The position numbers and the translations under genes were made by a program. From Microbacterium schleiferi (lineage in GTDB: Bacteria > Actinomycetota > Actinomycetes > Actinomycetales > Microbacteriaceae), in assembly GCF_020781975.1 (NCBI RefSeq), contig NZ_JAJGNI010000012.1:1-64000 (forward strand): a stretch of DNA of 64,000 nt, written 5' to 3'. The notes beneath the pieces were generated by a model. That model saw only the letters and a program-made list of their open reading frames with translations, ran no database searches and was not told the DNA's origin. Every line of letters starts with the position of its first letter. Within the stretch, counting starts at the first letter, position 1. This document shows positions 34,049-44,584 of the stretch, piece after piece.

Positions 34049-35734
34049 ATGACTTCTGCAGAATCCGTCGCCACCCCCGCGCTCTCCCGCGAGGAAGCTC
34101 CCGGCGGCGAATGGTGGCGCACCGCCGTCATCTACCAGATCTACCCCCGCTCCTTCGCTGACCAGTCGGGCGATGGCATCGGCGACCTGCGCGGGGTGAC
34201 GAGCCACCTCGGAGACCTCGCCGCCCTCGGCGTCGACGCCATCTGGCTGAGCCCCTTCCAGCGCTCGCCCCAGAAGGATGCTGGCTACGACGTCGCCGAC
34301 TACTGCGACGTCGACCCGATCTTCGGCACCCTTGCCGACTTCGACGAGATGCTCGCGCAGGCGCACGCGCGCGGCATCAGGATCATCGTCGATCTCGTGC
34401 CCAACCACTCGTCCGACCAGCACGCGTGGTTCCAGGAGGCTGTCGCGTCTCCCGCCGGCAGCCCCGAGCGGGCGCGCTACATCTTCCGCGATGGCAAGGG
34501 CGAGAACGGCGAGCAGCCCCCGAACAACTGGGAGTCGGTGTTCGGTGGTGGCGCCTGGACGCGCCTGACCGAGCCCGACGGCACGCCCGGCCAGTGGTAC
34601 CTGCACCTGTTCGACGCCTCGCAGCCGGACTTCGACTGGTCCAACCCCGAGGTGCGTGAGGAGTTCCGCCGCATCCTGCGCTTCTGGCTCGACCGCGGCG
34701 TCGACGGATTCCGCGTGGATGTCGCGCACGGGCTCGTGAAGAAGGAGGGTCTTCCCGACTACACCCCGCCGAAGGATGCCGGTTCGATGGGCGGCGGCGA
34801 GGCAGCAGTCCCCTACTGGGGTCAGGACGGAGTGCACGAGATCTATCGCGACTGGCACGCGCTGCTCGCCGAATACGACGGCGACCGGGCCCTGTGCGCC
34901 GAGGCTTGGCTTCCCTCGGTCGCGCAGACCGCGCTGTGGGTGCGTCCCGATGAGATGCATCAGGCATTCAACTTCGAATACCTCGAGACCCCGTGGAATG
35001 CCGAGAAGCTGCGCCTTGTGATCGCCGACTCGCTCGCGGGCTACGGCGCGGTCGGCGCCCCCAGCACCTGGGTGCTCTCGAATCACGACGTTGTGCGCCA
35101 CGCGTCGCGTCTGGCCCTGACCGCCGAGAACCCGCAGGGCGCCGGCATCGGGCCGAAGTCACCGGGCAAGCCGATCCCCGAGGTCGGGCTGCGTCGCGCT
35201 CGCGCCGCCACCACGCTGATGCTCGCTCTTCCCGGATCGGCCTACCTCTACCAGGGCGAGGAACTGGGCCTGCCCGAAGTCATCAACCTGCCCGACGAGG
35301 CACGCCAGGACCCGACCTGGTTCCGCACGAACGGCCAGCGCTACGGGCGCGACGGATGCCGCGTCCCGCTCCCCTGGACCTCGGACGGGCCCGCCTTCGG
35401 CTTCAACGACACCGGAGAGTCCTGGCTGCCGCAGCCCGCCGAGTGGGCTGGCCTTGCCCGCGACGCTCAGCGCGACGACCCCGATTCGACGCTCACCCTT
35501 TACAAGAGCCTGCTCGCCGAGCGGCGGGCGCGGGGCCTCGGGGCGGGGACCCTCGAGTGGGTAGACGGTCTCGGCCCGGATGTCGTGGCCTTCCGCAACG
35601 GCTCGATCACCGTGGTGGCGAACCTGAGCGACAAGCCCATCGAGCTGCCCTCAGGCGTTGTCGTCGTCTCCAGTGGCCCGCTCGCCGGCAGGATGCTGCC
35701 GGTCGACCAGGCGGTGTGGCTGACCGGCGAGTAA
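34049..35734 (+). CDS. GH13 alpha-glucosidase
   Basis: 561 residues of glycoside hydrolase family 13, resembling alpha-glucosidase/oligo-1,6-glucosidase. The nucleophile is Asp224 in GFRVDVAHG, the acid/base Glu285 in CAEAW, and the third carboxylate Asp347 in LSNHDVVR; QKDAGYDVADY is the usual region I. It has no signal peptide, so it acts on imported maltodextrins or isomaltose-like sugars. ATG 34049 is chosen for its place after the LacI operator. It is followed after 15 bases by its likely repressor gene. Confidence 0.92.
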   Translation: MTSAESVATPALSREEAPGGEWWRTAVIYQIYPRSFADQSGDGIGDLRGVTSHLGDLAALGVDAIWLSPFQRSPQKDAGYDVADYCDVDPIFGTLADFDEMLAQAHARGIRIIVDLVPNHSSDQHAWFQEAVASPAGSPERARYIFRDGKGENGEQPPNNWESVFGGGAWTRLTEPDGTPGQWYLHLFDASQPDFDWSNPEVREEFRRILRFWLDRGVDGFRVDVAHGLVKKEGLPDYTPPKDAGSMGGGEAAVPYWGQDGVHEIYRDWHALLAEYDGDRALCAEAWLPSVAQTALWVRPDEMHQAFNFEYLETPWNAEKLRLVIADSLAGYGAVGAPSTWVLSNHDVVRHASRLALTAENPQGAGIGPKSPGKPIPEVGLRRARAATTLMLALPGSAYLYQGEELGLPEVINLPDEARQDPTWFRTNGQRYGRDGCRVPLPWTSDGPAFGFNDTGESWLPQPAEWAGLARDAQRDDPDSTLTLYKSLLAERRARGLGAGTLEWVDGLGPDVVAFRNGSITVVANLSDKPIELPSGVVVVSSGPLAGRMLPVDQAVWLTGE

Positions 35735-35749
35735 GCCGCGAGGGTCGTC

Positions 35750-36763
35750 ATGGTCGGAATCGATGAGGTAGCCCGAGCGGCCGGGGTGTCGACCGCGACC
35801 GTGTCGCGCGCGCTCAGCGGCAAGCACAACGTGTCGGACTCGACCCGCGAACGCGTGCAAGAGGCCGCGCAGCGCCTGGGCTACGTCGTGTCCTCGTCGG
35901 CGTCGAGCCTGGCATCCGGCCGCACCCGCAACATCGGCGTCGTGATCCCTCACCTCGACCGGTGGTTTTTCAGCACACTCCTCAGCGGCATCGCCGAAGA
36001 GGTGACGAGGGCGGGCTACGACATCACGCTGTACAACGTGACGCCCGACCGGGAGCACCGCCGCCAGGTGTTCGACACCTTCCTGCGCCGGCAGCGGGTG
36101 GACGGGGTGATCGCTGTTGCGCTGGAGCTCGGCGAGCACGAGTCGCGGGCGCTGCTCTCGCTCGGAATGCCGGTGATCGCGATCGGCGGGCCGAACGAAC
36201 TGCTTCCCACGCTCTCCATCGACGATGTGGGCCTCGGGCGCCTGGCCACCGAGCACCTGCTTGCGATGGGACACCTCGACATCGGTCACATCGGAGCCGA
36301 CCCCGAGTTCGACATCGACTTCCACATTCCGTCCAGCCGCAGGCACGGTTTCGAGTCGGCGCTGCGGGCAGCGGGCATCGATCCGCGACCGGAGCTGTTC
36401 GAGCCCGGCGACTTCACGATCGAGGGCGGCTTCCGCGCAGCGAAGCAGCTCCTGGGCAGGCCCGGAGCATCGCCGACCGCCATCTTCGCGGCATCCGATG
36501 AGATGGCTATCGGGGCGATGCTCGCCGCTCGCGACCTCGGATACCGCGTGCCCACAGACCTGTCCATCGCAGGGATCGACGGTCACGAACTCGGCCGATT
36601 CTTCGACCTGACGACCGTCGACCAGTTCCCCGCGAGGCAGGGCGCTCGTGCCGCTGCCACGATCCTCCACGAGCTCGAGCAACCGGCAGGCAGCGTCCCC
36701 GACCGCGAAGAGCTGCCCTACGAACTCGTCGTGCGGGGCAGCACCGCGCGTATCGGCACCTGA
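35750..36763 (+). CDS. LacI-family transcriptional regulator
   Basis: 337 residues: N-terminal HTH (GIDEVARAAGVSTATVSRAL, residues 3-22), hinge helix and a periplasmic-binding-protein-like effector domain (GVVIPHLDRWFFSTLLSGI onward). It very likely represses the upstream glucosidase gene through the operator at 34013 until a sugar binds, and could autoregulate since both are in one unit. Confidence 0.92.
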   Translation: MVGIDEVARAAGVSTATVSRALSGKHNVSDSTRERVQEAAQRLGYVVSSSASSLASGRTRNIGVVIPHLDRWFFSTLLSGIAEEVTRAGYDITLYNVTPDREHRRQVFDTFLRRQRVDGVIAVALELGEHESRALLSLGMPVIAIGGPNELLPTLSIDDVGLGRLATEHLLAMGHLDIGHIGADPEFDIDFHIPSSRRHGFESALRAAGIDPRPELFEPGDFTIEGGFRAAKQLLGRPGASPTAIFAASDEMAIGAMLAARDLGYRVPTDLSIAGIDGHELGRFFDLTTVDQFPARQGARAAATILHELEQPAGSVPDREELPYELVVRGSTARIGT

Positions 36764-36818
36764 CCGTGGGTCTTCTGCAGCTTGCGCGGGCGCCCGTGCA
36801 GGCGTAGTCTCGCCCGCC

Positions 36819-38903
36819 GTGACACTTGACGCGCCCGAATCGGGCGTACCCGAGACGCCCGTCGCTAAGCGCATCCTCCTGGGCCAGCCGCTGTCCTCCG
36901 ATGCGATGGACGAGCACCTGCTCCCGAAGAAGATGGCACTGCCGATCTTCGCCTCGGACGCGCTGTCGTCAGTGGCCTACGCGCCGCAGGAACTGCTCAT
37001 GATCCTGCTGACCGGTGGGCTCGCTTTTCTCGCCTTCTCGCCGTGGATCGCCGCCGCTGTCGTCGTGCTGCTGAGCGTCGTCGTGCTCAGCTACCGGCAG
37101 CTCATCAAGGCTTATCCCTCGGGCGGTGGGGACTATGAGGTGGCCCGCACCAATCTCGGCGAGGTACCCGGTGTCGTCGTGGCGGCCGCCCTGTTGGTCG
37201 ACTACGTCCTCACCGTGGCGGTGTCGGTGGCCTCGGGGGTCGACAACATCATCTCGGCGCTGCCGGGGCTCGACCCGGCTCGGGTCGAACTTGCCATCGG
37301 CTTCGTCGTCGTCATCGTGCTCATCAACCTGCGAGGCGTGCGCGAGGCATCCCTCGTCTTCGCAATCCCCACCTATGTCTTCATCGGCTCGGTGGTGTTC
37401 ATGATCGGCACCGGGCTCGTGCGCACCGCGCTCGGCGACCCGCCGGTCGCGTCATCCGCCGAATTCGCGGTGCAGGCCGAGAGCCTGTCACAGGCTGCCG
37501 TCATCCTGCTCGTGCTGCGGGCTTTCTCGAGCGGATGCTCGGCCCTGACAGGTGTCGAAGCGGTCTCCAACGGAGTCCCGGCGTTCCGCCGACCCAAGGT
37601 ACGCAACGCCCAGACCACCCTCTCGATGATGGGCGGCGTCGCGATCCTGATGTTCGCGGGCCTCACGGCACTGGCCCTGATCTCGGGGGTCCACTACGCC
37701 GAAGACCCCTGCACGCTCGTCGGGTTCGACTGTGCGAGTCAACCGCAGCCGAGCCTCATGGCACAGGTCGCTGCCGCAACGTTCGGCATGGGGTCGATCC
37801 CCTTCTACCTGATCCAGGCTGCCACCGCGCTCGTGCTGCTGCTGGCGGCGAACACAGCGTTCAACGGCTTCCCGCTTCTCGGCGCCGTGCTCGCCCGCGA
37901 CGGGTACGCACCGAAGGCGCTGAACACCCGCGGCGACCGACTCGTGTTCTCCAACGGGATGCTGGTGCTCGGTCTCATCGCCATCGCCGTGCTGGTCATC
38001 TACCAGGCCAACCTCACGACACTCATCCAGCTGTACATCATCGGGGTCTTCGTCTCGTTCTCGATAGGCCAGATCGGCATGGTGCGGCACTGGCGCCGCA
38101 TTCTCCGGGCCACCACCCGCATCGAAGCGCGGCGAGATCCGGCATCCGGCCTCGAGCGCCGCGGCGCGATCACGGGCCTGATCATCAACACGACCGGGGC
38201 AACCTTCACCGCCGCGGTGCTGATCATCGTGACCGTGACGAAGTTCACGCACGGGGCCTGGCTCGTCTTCCTGGCGATCCCGATCCTTGCCACCCTGATG
38301 CTCGGCGTGAACCGGTACTACCGCGACGTCGAGCACGAGATCCGGATGGATGACGAGATCCACTTCGGCTCGGACGGCGATGTTGCACTCGTCATGGTCA
38401 GCCGGCTGCAGAAGCCGGTGGCGAAGGCGCTCGACTATGCGATGGCCGCGCGCCACGACAAGACCATTGCGCTCCACGTTGCGACCGATCACGAGGATGC
38501 CGACGACCTGCAGGAGGAGTGGAAGGCGCACGGAGTTCCCATCCCCCTCGTCATCATCGATTCGCCCTACCGCACCTACGCCGGCCCGATCGGCGAGTTC
38601 ATCCGGCGCTACCGCGAGAAGAACGGGCCGGCCGTGATGACGGTGTACCTGCCGCAGTACATCGTCGGGCACTGGTGGGAGACGCTGCTGCACAACCGCC
38701 GCTCCCGGCGGCTCGCCCAGCAGCTCATGCTGATTCACGGCGTCACGATCACGCTCGTGCCGTGGTTGCTCGACTCCTCGGAGTTGATCTACGGTCGCCG
38801 GTCGCGTCCCCTGCCCGGCCAGGAGCGGGCGGGGCGCCCCTACGATCCGGTCGAGAACTTCGAGCACGCCGAGCACTCGAGCCTCGAGCGTCCCCAGGAT
38901 TAG
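36819..38903 (+). CDS. APC-superfamily permease, KimA-like (probable K+ importer)
   Basis: 694 residues: about 12 membrane segments followed by a soluble C-terminal region of about 200 residues. The start of the membrane part (LPKKMALPIFASDALSSVAY, SYRQLIKAYPSGGGDYEVA) is the signature of the KUP/KimA branch of the APC superfamily. Bacillus KimA imports potassium by proton symport. Many actinobacterial members are simply called amino-acid permeases, so potassium transport is inferred. GTG 36819 puts a short acidic N-terminus before the conserved LPKK. Confidence 0.82.
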   Translation: MTLDAPESGVPETPVAKRILLGQPLSSDAMDEHLLPKKMALPIFASDALSSVAYAPQELLMILLTGGLAFLAFSPWIAAAVVVLLSVVVLSYRQLIKAYPSGGGDYEVARTNLGEVPGVVVAAALLVDYVLTVAVSVASGVDNIISALPGLDPARVELAIGFVVVIVLINLRGVREASLVFAIPTYVFIGSVVFMIGTGLVRTALGDPPVASSAEFAVQAESLSQAAVILLVLRAFSSGCSALTGVEAVSNGVPAFRRPKVRNAQTTLSMMGGVAILMFAGLTALALISGVHYAEDPCTLVGFDCASQPQPSLMAQVAAATFGMGSIPFYLIQAATALVLLLAANTAFNGFPLLGAVLARDGYAPKALNTRGDRLVFSNGMLVLGLIAIAVLVIYQANLTTLIQLYIIGVFVSFSIGQIGMVRHWRRILRATTRIEARRDPASGLERRGAITGLIINTTGATFTAAVLIIVTVTKFTHGAWLVFLAIPILATLMLGVNRYYRDVEHEIRMDDEIHFGSDGDVALVMVSRLQKPVAKALDYAMAARHDKTIALHVATDHEDADDLQEEWKAHGVPIPLVIIDSPYRTYAGPIGEFIRRYREKNGPAVMTVYLPQYIVGHWWETLLHNRRSRRLAQQLMLIHGVTITLVPWLLDSSELIYGRRSRPLPGQERAGRPYDPVENFEHAEHSSLERPQD

Positions 38904-40255
<1,352 letters not shown>

Positions 40256-40256
<1 letters not shown>

Positions 40257-40699
40257 TGAGTCTTGAATCCCTGTACCAGGAGCTGATCCTCGACCACTCC
40301 AAGCGTCCGCACGGCTTCGGTCTTGCCGAGGCCGATGACCACACCGGCACGAGCTATCAGCGCAACCCGATCTGTGGCGACGAAGTGACGCTGCGGGTGC
40401 GCGTCTCGGACGACGGTCAGACGATTCGCGATGTGACATGGGAAGGCCAGGGCTGCTCGATCTCGCAGGCGTCGGCATCCATGCTCGTCGACCTCATCGA
40501 CGGCGTCCCGCGCGAGAAGGCAGCTGAACTGATCGACGGTTTCCGCGAGGCGCTGCGCTCGCGCGGCACGATCGAGCTCGACGAGGACGTGTACGAGGAT
40601 GCCGCAGCCCTCTCGGGCGTCTCGAAGTTCAGCGCCCGCGTCAAGTGCGCGATGCTCGCCTGGGTCGCCCTCGAAGAGAGCCTCGCCCAGACATCCTGA
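40256..40699 (+). CDS. sufU: Fe-S assembly sulfur-transfer protein SufU
   Basis: 147 residues. The zinc/sulfur site is complete: Cys40 and Asp42 in NPICGDEV, Cys67 in GQGCSIS and Cys131 in VKCAMLAW. The typical SufU insertion between the second and third cysteine is present. It accepts persulfide sulfur from SufS. Confidence 0.95.
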
Positions 40700-40727
40700 G
40701 GATTTCGCATCCACCCTCAACGCCGAA

Positions 40728-40777
40728 GGGTCGCAACACGCCGTGCGCTGCACGGTGGCAGCGGCGCGTTGCGACCC
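40728..40777. repeat. Hairpin repeat family C (bidirectional terminator)
   Basis: GGGTCGCAAC (40728-40737) pairs with GTTGCGACCC (40768-40777), and the interior can extend the stem. It lies between convergent sufU and the SRPBCC gene. Its stretch CGCAACACGCCGTGCGCTGC is the exact reverse complement of the core of family A copy 1 (5005-5064). Confidence 0.75.
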
Positions 40778-40808
40778 CTCGCGTGAGACGGATGCCGCAA
40801 GCGGCGAC

Positions 40809-41789
40809 TCAGGCCGGCAGGAGCTCCCGCTCCAGGCGGGCGTAGCTGGTCTCCATACCCTCGGTCATGCCCGTGGCCAGGACCATGTCGCGGGTGTCCT
40901 TGTCGGGGTACTCGATGAGGAGCGTGATGAGGGTCGCGCCATCCTCTTCGTAGAGGGACATGTCGTTGGTCGTCGACGGGAAGTCGGTGCCGGTCATGTG
41001 CTCCGTGGTTACCGCACGCCTCGGAGCCTCGCTCACGAGCGTCTCGCCATCGAAGCCGAAGGTCTCACCCTCGACGCCCTCTTCAGGCGTCCACTCGTAG
41101 CGGTAGCGCCCGCCGACCGTCGGATCGATCTCGCACACCGTCATCCGCCAGCCATCAGGGCCCAGCAACCACTTCTTCATAAGCTCGGGCTCGGTGTGGG
41201 CCCGCCACACGAGATCTCGGGGTCCGTCGATCAGCCGCGTGATCCGCACGTGCGTATCGCTGAGGATCTCGGTCTGCGTGCCCTTGCCCTGCGCGTACTC
41301 CCGCAGGTCCTGCAGCACCGCGTCGAGTTGGTTGATCGCGAGCGTCGACCCTTCGACGGCACCGAACTCGACGACCTGCTCCAGGGCGTCGAGCGAGTCG
41401 AAGTAGGTGATGTTGGTGAGTCGCGAGCCCTCGGGCGTCGCCTCGAAGAGGAACTCGACGCGCATCGTGGGCATGCCTTCGAGCACGTCGCCGTCACCGT
41501 TGAGGAACGAGTCGAGCACCTCGAATCGGTGTGGCGCATCGATCGCGGTGAACTCCCAGCCGCCGCGCGACACCTCGCCCTGCGGGCTGGTCATCTGGTA
41601 CTGCGCGCGGCCCCCGGGGGTGAGGTCGAACGACGTGAAGGTCGCCGGCCACCCCGGAGGGCCCCAGAAGCGGTCGAGCTGGGCAGGCTCGGTGAACGCC
41701 TGCCAGAGGCGCTCGACGGGCGCGGCGAAGTCGCCGACGAGTGTCATCGTGAGTGCGTCGGGGTCGGTGGTGACAGTGGTGACGGGCAT
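40809..41789 (-). CDS. Double SRPBCC (AHSA1-type) domain protein
   Basis: 326 residues holding two successive START-like SRPBCC/AHSA1 domains (about 1-150 with VERLWQAFTEPAQLDRFWGPPGW, and about 165-326 with DLVWRAHTEPELMKKWLLGPDGW). Such proteins bind hydrophobic ligands in a deep cavity. In actinobacteria they are usually encoded with an ArsR regulator, as here: its ATG is three bases downstream of that gene. Ligand unknown. Confidence 0.88.
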   Translation of the reverse strand: MPVTTVTTDPDALTMTLVGDFAAPVERLWQAFTEPAQLDRFWGPPGWPATFTSFDLTPGGRAQYQMTSPQGEVSRGGWEFTAIDAPHRFEVLDSFLNGDGDVLEGMPTMRVEFLFEATPEGSRLTNITYFDSLDALEQVVEFGAVEGSTLAINQLDAVLQDLREYAQGKGTQTEILSDTHVRITRLIDGPRDLVWRAHTEPELMKKWLLGPDGWRMTVCEIDPTVGGRYRYEWTPEEGVEGETFGFDGETLVSEAPRRAVTTEHMTGTDFPSTTNDMSLYEEDGATLITLLIEYPDKDTRDMVLATGMTEGMETSYARLERELLPA

Positions 41790-41791
41790 CG

Positions 41792-42163
41792 TCAGTTCCC
41801 TTTCGTGGTGATGGATGCCGATGGGTCGGATGGCTCGGCGAGCAGGTCGTCGAGTCGGTCGATGCGCGCACGCCACAGGTCCTCATAGCGGGCGAGGAGC
41901 GCTTTCGCTCTGGCGATCATGATCGGATCGGCGCGAACGAGGCGCTCGCGTCCCTCCGCTCGCTTGATGATGAGGCCGGCCTCTTCGAGGACGGCGACGT
42001 GCTTCTGGACCGCCGCGAAGGACATGTCGTAGTCCTGCGCGAGCGCCGAGACCGAGTGCTCGGACTCGATAGTCCGGCGCAGGATGTCGCGCCGCGTCGC
42101 CGCGGCGAGCGCGTGAAACACGCGATCGATCTCGTCATCCGTGAGGTCCTTTTGTACAACCAT
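41792..42163 (-). CDS. ArsR-family transcriptional regulator
   Basis: 123 residues with a winged helix (FHALAAATRRDILRRTIESEHSVSALAQDYDMSFAAVQKHVAVLEEAGLI). No metal-binding cysteine motif is seen, matching the SRPBCC-linked group rather than metal sensors. Its start codon lies within a perfect palindrome (42154-42173), so it is expected to repress itself and the SRPBCC gene. Confidence 0.9.
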   Translation of the reverse strand: MVVQKDLTDDEIDRVFHALAAATRRDILRRTIESEHSVSALAQDYDMSFAAVQKHVAVLEEAGLIIKRAEGRERLVRADPIMIARAKALLARYEDLWRARIDRLDDLLAEPSDPSASITTKGN

Positions 42164-42173
42164 TTGGTTGTAC
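42154..42173. promoter_or_regulatory. ArsR operator spanning the start codon
   Basis: GTACAACCA - TT - TGGTTGTAC, a perfect 9-bp inverted repeat. The ATG of the ArsR gene (42161-42163) lies inside it, so the first codons double as operator. Confidence 0.65.
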
Positions 42174-42209
42174 GTTAGAGCGTGCGAACGCCGCCGTCAA
42201 CCCCGGAGA

Positions 42210-42311
42210 TGTCGGGAACGGGTTTGCGTGACACAACGGCTCTTTACCTGACATACGGCATGAGCTCGATGACACGGAATGTCACTTACTCCGCGAGTCG
42301 CGCGTGTCACC
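42210..42311. mobile_element. Putative left end of a Tn7-like transposon
   Basis: Begins TGTCGGGAACGGG. TGACA motifs repeat in direct orientation at 42229 (TGACACAACGGC), 42249 (TGACATACGGCA) and 42270 (TGACACGGAA), spaced 20-21 bases, with inverted copies at about 42278-42287 (AATGTCACTT) and 42304-42311 (GTGTCACC). Terminal TGT and phased repeats near tnsA are what TnsB-binding ends of Tn7-like elements look like. No second end is seen, so this is inferred. Confidence 0.55.
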
Positions 42312-42348
42312 CGCCTCTCCGCATATAGACCGGTGCCAGGAGGTCCCG

Positions 42349-43173
42349 GTGCGTCCAGTCGAAACTGCGAAGCAGATCACGGTGCGGCGTCGCTCGCCGT
42401 ACACGGAGGCCCACTGGCTGCCCCGCTCAATCGACGACACGGTCCGATCCCCCGTTCGCCAGGACTACGCGATCGTCACACGAGACGTTGGAGAGCGGGA
42501 CTGGGCGTCGATAAATCCGAGGCGTGTTCGCACATCGAAGGGTGTCCGGCACCGCTTCACCAACTCGATGTACTTCTGGCAGCGGACGCGTAGCCATGTC
42601 TGGTGCGAGTCTCAGGAGGAGCGCTGGGAATTGCTATGGCTCGACTTCGGTGCACAGGTGGAGCGCCTTTGGGCGCAGCCGATGGCGATCGCCTTTGGGC
42701 ACGGTTCGCGCCTAGCGGGATATTCGCACGTTCCCGACTTCCTGGCTCAGTTCACAGACGGTAGCTACGGGCTGTTCGATGTCCGCCCGGAGGAAAGCCT
42801 GAAGCACGCGACGCGTCTACAGTTCGACGAAACTGCTAAGACCTGCGAGACGCTCGGCTGGCACTACCGAGTTCTCACCGGTCACGACACGCTTGCGACG
42901 CGGAACCTCGACTGTTTGTCTGCATCGCGCCATGAGCGCTGCGCGCCGGTCCCTGAGATCGAAGCGCTGATCCTCGATGCCGCCCGGGGCGGGCGCACTC
43001 GACGCGAGTTGTGCGAGATCGCGTCTCCGGAATGCCCACCGCTGGCGGCAGCTTGGGTCGACAACCTCGCGTGGCGCCGTCTTCTCCACCTGGATCTAGG
43101 AGCTGTCTTCAACAGCGACACCGTGTTCACGTCGTCGGAGCGCGTTCTGGAAGGGGGGAGATCCAATGCCTGA
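42349..43173 (+). CDS. TnsA-like transposase endonuclease
   Basis: 274 residues of the TnsA-like endonuclease family found in actinobacterial Tn7-like elements. The catalytic fold is visible: Glu in CESQEERWELLWLDF, Asp in SHVPDFLAQF and the FDVRPEE strand that replaces the Q-x-K of Tn7 TnsA, as in actinobacterial relatives. It would cut the 5' ends of the transposon. GTG 42349 is preceded by a perfect AGGAGG five bases upstream. Its last eight bases overlap the start of tnsB. Lower GC than the surrounding chromosome. Confidence 0.82.
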   Translation: MRPVETAKQITVRRRSPYTEAHWLPRSIDDTVRSPVRQDYAIVTRDVGERDWASINPRRVRTSKGVRHRFTNSMYFWQRTRSHVWCESQEERWELLWLDFGAQVERLWAQPMAIAFGHGSRLAGYSHVPDFLAQFTDGSYGLFDVRPEESLKHATRLQFDETAKTCETLGWHYRVLTGHDTLATRNLDCLSASRHERCAPVPEIEALILDAARGGRTRRELCEIASPECPPLAAAWVDNLAWRRLLHLDLGAVFNSDTVFTSSERVLEGGRSNA

Positions 43174-43266
43174 AGAGCACAAGCTGCGGCTGGGCGACAT
43201 CGTTGAGATCGACGGGGAGTCGTGGGCGTGGGAAGGAGTGCGTCGGGGTACCGAGGCCAAGGCCCC
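43166..43266 (+). pseudogene. 5' fragment of tnsB, cut off by the IS3-family element
   Basis: ATG 43166 (with GGGGGGAG upstream) opens MPEEHKLRLGDIVEIDGESW..., the small N-terminal domain that starts actinobacterial TnsB proteins. After about 33 codons the IS3-family element begins (43267) and a stop follows at 43274-43276. The rest of the gene continues after the IS at 44605, but in a different frame if one copy of the flanking AGGCCCC is removed. Confidence 0.65.
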
Positions 43267-43327
43267 TGACCCCTGATCTTGGACACGCTGATTCCAGCAC
43301 GGCGCTGGGGAAGCGAGAATCCAAGGG

Positions 43328-43654
43328 ATGGCTAGGAAGAACTACACGGACGATTTCCGTCAGCGGGCGGTGGATTTGTATGAGTCCACGCCCGGTGCGA
43401 CGTTGAAAGCGATCGCAGCGGATCTGGGGATCTCCCGGGGTGCGCTGCGGGAGTGGGTTGAGAAGCTCGGCACCGGTGCGACGACCGCATCGACGTCGGT
43501 GCCGGCGTCGGGGCGGTCGGAGTCGCAGGCGGCGCGGATCGTCCGCCTCGAGGCCGAGCTCGCGGCCGCGGAAGCCGAGAAACGCAAGCTGGAGACGGAG
43601 CGGGACATCCTCCGCCAGGCGGCGAAGTATTTCGCCGGGGAGACGAACTGGTGA
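43328..43654 (+). CDS. IS3-family transposase OrfA
   Basis: 108 residues: an HTH_Tnp_1 domain (YTDDFRQRAVDLYESTPGATLKAIAADLGISRGALREWV) and a C-terminal leucine/lysine coiled coil (RLEAELAAAEAEKRKLETERDILRQAAKYF). It binds the IS ends. Its stop overlaps the orfB GTG by four bases; the fused OrfAB transposase of IS3 elements is normally made by frameshifting, but no classic slippery heptamer is obvious. Confidence 0.92.
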   Translation: MARKNYTDDFRQRAVDLYESTPGATLKAIAADLGISRGALREWVEKLGTGATTASTSVPASGRSESQAARIVRLEAELAAAEAEKRKLETERDILRQAAKYFAGETNW

Positions 43655-44571
43655 ACCGCTTCCAGTTCGTCGAGGACCACAAGGACGCCTACGGCGTGAA
43701 GCGGTTGTGCGAGGTCATCGAGATCGCCAGGTCGTCGTTCTACGCCTGGCTCGCGGCGGCCCCGGGACGGGCTGCGCGAGCGGCGGACGATGCGGCGCTG
43801 GCGGCGCGGATTCGTGTCCTGCAGGACCCCGATCAGGGTGGCGATCGCGCCTATGGGGCACCGCGCATCACCGCCGACCTCAACGACGGCGTCCCGGCCG
43901 CCGAGCGGGTGAATCACAAGCGGGTCGCCCGCGTGATGCGCGAGAACGACCTCGCCGGGATCCGGCTGCGCCGACGGGTGAAGACGACGATCCCGGACCA
44001 GTCCGGGAGGCGCTTCCCCGACCTCATCGGGAGGGACTTTTCCATCGGTGAGCCAGGCCGCCGGTACGTCGGCGATATCACCTACCTGCCGATCGCGGAC
44101 GGGTCGAACCTCTACCTCGCGACCTGCATCGACCTCGGCTCCCGCAAGCTCGCCGGTTGGCAGGTCGCCGACCACATGCGCGTAGGGCTCGTCGAAGATG
44201 CGCTGCGCGCCGCGGCCCGTGATCGCGGGTCACTGGCCGGCGCGATCTTTCACAGCGACCACGGCAGCGTCTACACCTCGAAGGCCTACGCCGAGCTCTG
44301 CGAGCGACTGAAGGTGACGCAGTCCATGGGTGCGGTGGGGTCGAGTGCCGATAACTCCCTGGCGGAGAGCGTCAACGCCGCGCTGAAACGCGAGCTCCTC
44401 GAAGGCGCTGCAGCGTTCCCCGACCAGGCCACCGCCTACCGGGCTGTGTTCCGGTGGGCCAACCGTTACAACACCCGTCGGCGTCACTCCGCGATTGGCC
44501 ACGTGAGCCCGAACGCCTACGAAGCCGCCTACGCGGCGACCGCGTCAGCTACCCTCGCGGAAGCGGCATAA
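43651..44571 (+). CDS. IS3-family transposase OrfB (DDE integrase)
   Basis: 306 residues: HTH_21 region (about 50-105) and an rve core with Asp142 (VGDITYLP), Asp203 (FHSDHGSVYTS) and Glu239 (NSLAESVNAALKREL). Intact, so the element may still be active. Confidence 0.93.
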   Translation: MNRFQFVEDHKDAYGVKRLCEVIEIARSSFYAWLAAAPGRAARAADDAALAARIRVLQDPDQGGDRAYGAPRITADLNDGVPAAERVNHKRVARVMRENDLAGIRLRRRVKTTIPDQSGRRFPDLIGRDFSIGEPGRRYVGDITYLPIADGSNLYLATCIDLGSRKLAGWQVADHMRVGLVEDALRAAARDRGSLAGAIFHSDHGSVYTSKAYAELCERLKVTQSMGAVGSSADNSLAESVNAALKRELLEGAAAFPDQATAYRAVFRWANRYNTRRRHSAIGHVSPNAYEAAYAATASATLAEAA

Positions 44572-44584
44572 CCGAAACGACACC

